DNA of 64,000 nt from Trichuris trichiura (lineage: Eukaryota; Nematoda; Enoplea; Trichinellida; Trichuridae), in contig JBAJFE010000062.1 of the NCBI GenBank assembly GCA_037903355.1, forward strand, positions 1,054,001-1,118,000. The letters run 5' to 3'. The position numbers were made by a program, and so were the translations under genes. Below are positions 60,701-64,000 of the stretch, piece by piece (position 1 is the first letter of the stretch; every line of letters begins with the position of its first letter). The notes below the pieces were generated by a model that was given only the letters and a program-made list of their open reading frames with translations, was not told the DNA's origin and ran no database searches.

Positions 60701-63700
60701 CACCGCTGAGACATTTAGCTGCTTCTTCTAATTTGCGCTGAGGAGAAAATGCATATTTCAGCCATGCTGATTAGTATTGCCCAGTAAACAACCGACTATC
60801 GTTGTCTTTGCACTCCAGTAAATAAGTAAATATAACTTTCAATCATTCGCTAAGGAGCCTTGGAAAATGTATTTCTTTTTTGTTGACTAGCGTTGTGAAG
60901 CCATGCAAACAGTATCTTGTAAGTTATACTTACTTCAATTTTTTCCAAGAGCTCTTCTCGCTGAAAAAAAGTCATATGGTAACATGAGAGTGGAACGGAC
61001 AAAAGGTTATTTTCTAGATGTCAGCATGTTAGGGATTTCATTTCTTCTCTTTTTTCGAGCAGGTTTTCAGATTCACTCATTTCAGTCATGCTTGGCCCAT
61101 CTTGTTTGTTGCAGAAAACAAACACGTGGCATTTGTTAGATGGCGTCTGTTCCTATGTCCAGAAAGCCCCGTGTATATATTTTCTGTACGCAGTAAAACA
61201 CGTCATACGTGACTTAAATGCGTGAACATGACAATCTGTTTACCCGTTTAAACTAGCGCACATTTTGTCAAATCTTTGGCATTTCCGTTGCGTTATCATG
61301 AGCAGTTCTATCTGAATAATTATAATATGCTAATTCTTTCTACTCAGTCATACTGATACTCAATTCAGTAGCTTTGGTTATTTCAGAAAGCAACAACCGG
61401 CAAGACAGAAAACCATAAGAAAATTCCATCATGAAAACCTTCCGACCCGTTAAGAAGCATCTGGTGTTCAACATTATTCAGTCATGCTGTTAAAATTAAC
61501 TAATTGTTTTAATGATAGACTTGTCATGCGCCCTAATTTATTAGCAGTTACTAGACAGGTGGCCTTAAATTCGTCCTTATCTTTTTACATTTACTTTAAC
61601 GTTATAGCTTATGGGATCTTGTGCGTTAGACTCCCCACCGTTTGAGAAATGCAGGTTTCTTTTCTGGCAAGCATGTCCTTAACTTGTTATGCCTTTACTG
61701 GAAAGCATAACGGTCATTCTTTTTGCCCTTACCTATATCTAACCCAAGATTTATACTTTATCTATAGGTTTAGAGACAGGTATGGGCATGGTAGGATGGC
61801 CAGCAAACTTACAGGATGGCATTGGGGCGTCTAGGAGAAACGATCCAGTTTTATGAAGAACATTGTCGATAAATAGATGTCTGTATCCTGCTGCTCCGTA
61901 AATGTTCCTAAGTAACTTATAGAGGAAATACTATATTGCAAGACTAGCTTACCGGTAAGAGAAGTGGTAATGCAGTTTTCACTTCCAACCATAAAGCTCT
62001 TGCTTCTGAGTAAGTCATCCTTTCTTTCACTAATTGGAAAGGAGTCCAGTACTGCTGCTTCATATCGAGTTGTTCCAACATATCGAATGACCGCTGTTCC
62101 TGAAAATTTGAAGTTCTGTTCTTGCATGGCTCACCCTTGTCAGTTGACCTTCTTAATTGACTACTTCGCAAGACTCATGATAGGACTCTTTAATTCAGTT
62201 ACCTTTTCTCCGTTTAATTCTATGACTTCGCCGTTATTGTATGGGTCTAATCGAAGTTTCATCCTTCAAAACCTTCGGTAGAGCTTGGTTTATGATCTTG
62301 CCCCTCCCAAGGGTTTTTAACGATATACTAAATGCTTCCCTTTACTTCCTTTGAGATAAATTCAGTAGTTTCTTTTTTACTCGAGAAGGTAGGCGTCGCA
62401 GGTAGTACGTATTATAAGCATGTAACAGGGGTTTTTCTTGCTGAGTTAAGCTGCAGGACTCTTGATTGAAAGTGTGGCCTCAGTTTAAGCGTTGCAACTT
62501 ATTGTTACGGTCACTGGTTCTTTGTCATGTAAAATTGATTGTTCATTGAAGAGCCATCTTACCTTTTTGTATTGTTCGATGCAATCATTGTGCAAAGTAA
62601 TCAGCATGCTCATATTGTTGTGTGAGCTTTTTTTTTCTGGTTTATCCCATAAATCCTGACACGTTTTTTCCTCACACGCCTTTTCCGCATTCCTAACGCG
62701 TTCTTGCAGTTCTTCTTGTGTTCGTCGATATGCCTCGCTTGGTTTCAAGAAACGCTATAATTAAGTGAGCGATCGTTATGCGAACAATCTTGTAGCTTGG
62801 AAAGCGCGAAATGCTCAGCTGCTGAACTTTAGGCTTCCCTTACTTGCCCAGAATGTCTATTAGCTGTATAATAGTGCATCTGCGTACGTTCACTCATTTG
62901 TTTTTACTCAGCCTTTATCTTTACGCTATGAAGAAATTGTCCTACTGTCATTTTCCCACAGACTAAATTAGGTTGACGGCTTTGACTACTGCTGCGTTTC
63001 TTTCAAGTGAGTATATAAGTACGACTTTTGATTGTTCAGTAGGAAACCTGAGAAAATCTATTCTTTTTTGGGCATGTAGCGTTGCGAGTTGTGTCAACGA
63101 TATTTTGAAAGTTATACTTACTTCAATCCTTTGCAGGAGATCTGCTCTCTGAAAAAAATTTGGACATTAGCTTTGGCAGAGTTGGAACAGACGCAAAACG
63201 TTATGTTTTTGATGTCAACGTGTTATGATCTTTTTCCCAGTAGTCTTTCGTTGCTAATGTTATCTAAGCAAGAGTAGTCGCACTCGTTTTATTTTGACGT
63301 GTTGATTGTTCTTGTTCTCTCAGCGAAATATAGTTAGTTAATATTCTGCACAACAGCTTATTCACACGCCGTAATTTATTAACAATTAATGTGCAGCCGC
63401 ATCTACGCTTGTTGTAACACTGTCTCAATTGTGCTCAGGCTACAGCTGAAACCCCCTAATTTGACCACCCAAGCGACTGGGAAAAATTGGGCATTATAGG
63501 TGGTCAACATATCGAACCTATGGTTATGAGTGGTTCGGCTGAATAGATTGCATTTGAACCACCGTAAGTTGTCCATTCAACAGACTGGTAAATTTACAGT
63601 GAACAAACTAGCATTGCGTCCATATACCACGTCACGGCTGAAGAGGTCAACTTCCCACTTAAGGAGGTTGTCCTTGCGCTTATTAACGTGCGGACAAACC

Positions 63701-64000
63701 AACTGGTCAAAATTCGGCCAACTTAGGGAGGTGGTTGCCATATAGGAATGGTCAGCTTTGGGGGTTCCACTGTAATTGTGGATTGTGGGTACTCATACAA
63801 GCAAGTGTTTAACTGTGACGAAACTGGAACTTACTGGAAAAATTGACAAGTAAGACATTTATTTAAATTGTTTTGTACTTTGGCTATTTTTTACGAAACG
63901 TGGAAACTCCGTCAATATGGTGCCATATGTGCGTGGGACTTACCGCTTGAAGAACTGGTAGTCCCATTTGGATACTTGACCAGGTGTCTTCGGCTTCCTC
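47726..64000 (-). CDS. Gene 3 (5' end outside window): eight-module repeat protein, 22 exons seen
   Basis: The window holds the 3' part of a third large family member: the end of a B exon (63944 to the window edge) and then modules 2-8 complete, together 823 residues. Module order, exon lengths, half-A exon at module 3, cysteine losses at modules 2 and 7 and the modified terminal module match gene 2. The missing part should therefore be module 1 C and A exons and a signal peptide exon, about 2.5 kb beyond the edge if spacing is similar. The stop is TGA at 47726-47728. All exons are multiples of three with phase-0 introns. Introns carry a BEL/Pao-like integrase scrap (50.5 kb), a decayed foldback element (56.3 kb) and a pogo-like MITE (63.4 kb). 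The function is unknown. Confidence 0.86.
48921..49196 (-). pseudogene. Intronic ORF remnant (gene 3 module 7/8 intron)
   Basis: A 91-codon frame with HGAPTRVGLRNPEILV and IRENRKFSSLPLLD, no cysteine and no clear splice sites. It is related to the frame at 23964-24149 in gene 2. A 110-codon plus-strand frame overlaps it. I think it is an old insertion that predates the gene 2/3 duplication, but I cannot identify it. Confidence 0.3.
49552..50395 (-). CDS. Gene 3 module 7
   Basis: C exon 50369-50395 (EQLQLEKAE), A exon 49823-50005 (61 residues, RILKPSTAHENLYKEL, one cysteine in ERGC and one in YDEC) and B exon 49552-49698 (49 residues, starting REQKSLRLQEELRVKRGTW). A long plus-strand open frame overlaps these exons and is their shadow. 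Confidence 0.87.
50533..50705 (+). mobile_element. Broken BEL/Pao-like integrase fragment
   Basis: The plus strand encodes, in successive shifted frames, pieces typical of the C-terminal part of a BEL/Pao retrotransposon integrase core: INWKFN, then GPQQGGAWERLVRK, then DEETLLTVLAEVEALLNN. At least two frameshifts and the short length show it is dead. It sits in the intron between C of module 7 and B of module 6 of gene 3, antisense to the gene. The family assignment comes from memory of the GG-x-WERLV and EVEA-x-LN signatures. Confidence 0.7.
50810..50960. other. G-rich insertion in a gene 3 intron
   Basis: The plus strand is unusually G-rich (GGGG and GGGGGG runs spaced through about 80 bases) and is followed by a GC-rich stretch. 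It adjoins the integrase fragment, so it may be part of the same dead element. The run spacing could allow G-quadruplex formation. Confidence 0.4.
51591..53139 (-). CDS. Gene 3 module 6
   Basis: C exon 53113-53139 (EHQQLDRIE), A exon 52260-52433 (58 residues, RILKPSVADLHLQHEL, TCSTEDC and ECMKQC) and B exon 51591-51740 (50 residues, starting KEQYPYDKFEELEKKK, with ALAYWTKI). It is nearly identical in places to gene 2 module 6. Confidence 0.89.
54495..55579 (-). CDS. Gene 3 module 5
   Basis: C exon 55553-55579 (RDDVLEETE), A exon 54992-55183 (64 residues, HFLKPSEADQQRRKEL, VCKEGIC and ECMDEC) and B exon 54495-54644 (50 residues, starting NAEDSLDLLNELDMK, ending LQLLME). All four cysteines are present at residues 27, 32, 58 and 62. 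Confidence 0.89.
56300..56530. repeat. Decayed foldback element of the CCGGAGCTTT family
   Basis: The left half carries GATTTTATTTACGG, GATCCTGTTAAT and GCCGGAGCTTTTGGGT. The right half carries diverged reverse complements (CACCTGAAAGCTCTGGC, TTAACGGGATCC, GTAAATAAAATCTTG). Same organisation as the 9.2- and 37.8-kb elements but with many mismatches, so it is an older copy. Confidence 0.65.
56733..57936 (-). CDS. Gene 3 module 4
   Basis: C exon 57910-57936 (RQELLEKVR), A exon 57380-57577 (66 residues, RVVSPIEADQRMRDEQ, RCPRTTC and DCSNEC) and B exon 56733-56882 (50 residues, starting YDDWATLQLSEQELKSQQW). The B exon is the most divergent of its class and lacks the second tryptophan. Confidence 0.84.
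59815..60960 (-). CDS. Gene 3 module 3 (half-A type)
   Basis: C exon 60934-60960 (REELLEKIE), shortened A exon 60500-60568 (23 residues, RLFRPAPEDKVMRQDVEG, no cysteine) and B exon 59815-59964 (50 residues, starting EKQYLFDLLTELDTKWQY, with YEEVEKFWL). The intron just past the A donor (GTAAGACACCTGTTCAATG) is related to that following full A exons. Confidence 0.86.
61953..63148 (-). CDS. Gene 3 module 2
   Basis: C exon 63122-63148 (RADLLQRIE), A exon 62563-62754 (64 residues, RFLKPSEAYRRTQEEL, ACEEKTC and DCIEQY) and B exon 61953-62099 (49 residues, starting EQRSFDMLEQLDMKQQYW). As in gene 2, the fourth cysteine is tyrosine, leaving three. Confidence 0.88.
63443..63772. mobile_element. pogo/Tigger-like MITE
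   Basis: The element begins CAGCTGAAACCCCC and ends GGGGGTTCCACTG, inverted termini of about 14 bp, flanked on both sides by TA. CAGT(G)-type ends with a TA target are characteristic of Tc1/mariner-superfamily pogo/Tigger elements. Internal words such as TTGACCACC and GGTGGTCAA recur in both orientations. It is about 330 bp with no transposase, so it is non-autonomous. Confidence 0.75.
63944..64000 (-). CDS. Gene 3 module 1 B exon (3' part)
   Basis: Only the last 19 codons are inside the window: EEAEDTWSSIQMGLPVLQA followed by a GTAAGT donor. It corresponds to the end of module 1 B in gene 2 (LEDAENLWSHL...PTLRA). Confidence 0.82.

Noticed and set aside
1..64000. CRISPR arrays, rRNA, bacterial operons
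   Set aside because: No regularly spaced short direct repeats, no rRNA-like sequence, and exon/intron structure throughout.

Overview
The window is eukaryotic, AT-rich (roughly 40% GC by eye) metazoan DNA. Its short T-rich splice acceptors (TTTTCAG/TTTCCAG/TTTTAG just before each exon) are nematode-like, or possibly flatworm-like. No housekeeping gene is present to fix the species, so the organism is an inference; a helminth is my best guess.

All the coding sequence I can support is on the minus strand and belongs to one tandem family of secreted proteins that I do not recognise. From low to high coordinate there are four genes: gene 0 (3091-4925, small, 5 exons), gene 1 (10514-18799, 13 exons, 498 aa), gene 2 (22738-43837, 25 exons, 909 aa) and gene 3 (47726 to beyond 64000, 22 exons seen, 5' end outside the window). 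Genes 0, 1 and 2 each begin with a 60-nt exon encoding a 20-residue signal peptide. The rest of genes 1-3 is a three-exon module repeated in tandem: C, a 27-nt microexon (9 residues, e.g. EQLQLEKIE); A, usually 162-198 nt, typically with paired cysteines Cx4C...Cx3C; and B, about 150 nt, with an L-x-E-L...W...W pattern. Every exon is a multiple of three and every intron falls between codons. Gene 1 has four modules, gene 2 has eight, and gene 3 shows the same eight-module order with module 1 cut by the window edge. The four modules of gene 1 match modules 5-8 of genes 2 and 3.

The ORFs in this region are mostly single exons plus intron read-through, or shadows of them. The spacers (3.94 kb between genes 1 and 2, 3.89 kb between genes 2 and 3) resemble each other, and genes 1 and 2 share a TATATAAT box exactly 37 nt upstream of the ATG. 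This points to whole-gene tandem duplication on top of module duplication.

Spacers and introns hold degraded mobile DNA: a foldback/MITE family with a shared core (7.3, 9.2, 37.8 and 56.3 kb), a separate inverted-repeat element (28.5 kb), a pogo/Tigger-like MITE (63.4 kb) and a frame-broken BEL/Pao-like integrase scrap (50.5 kb). I saw no rRNA, convincing tRNA or CRISPR array.
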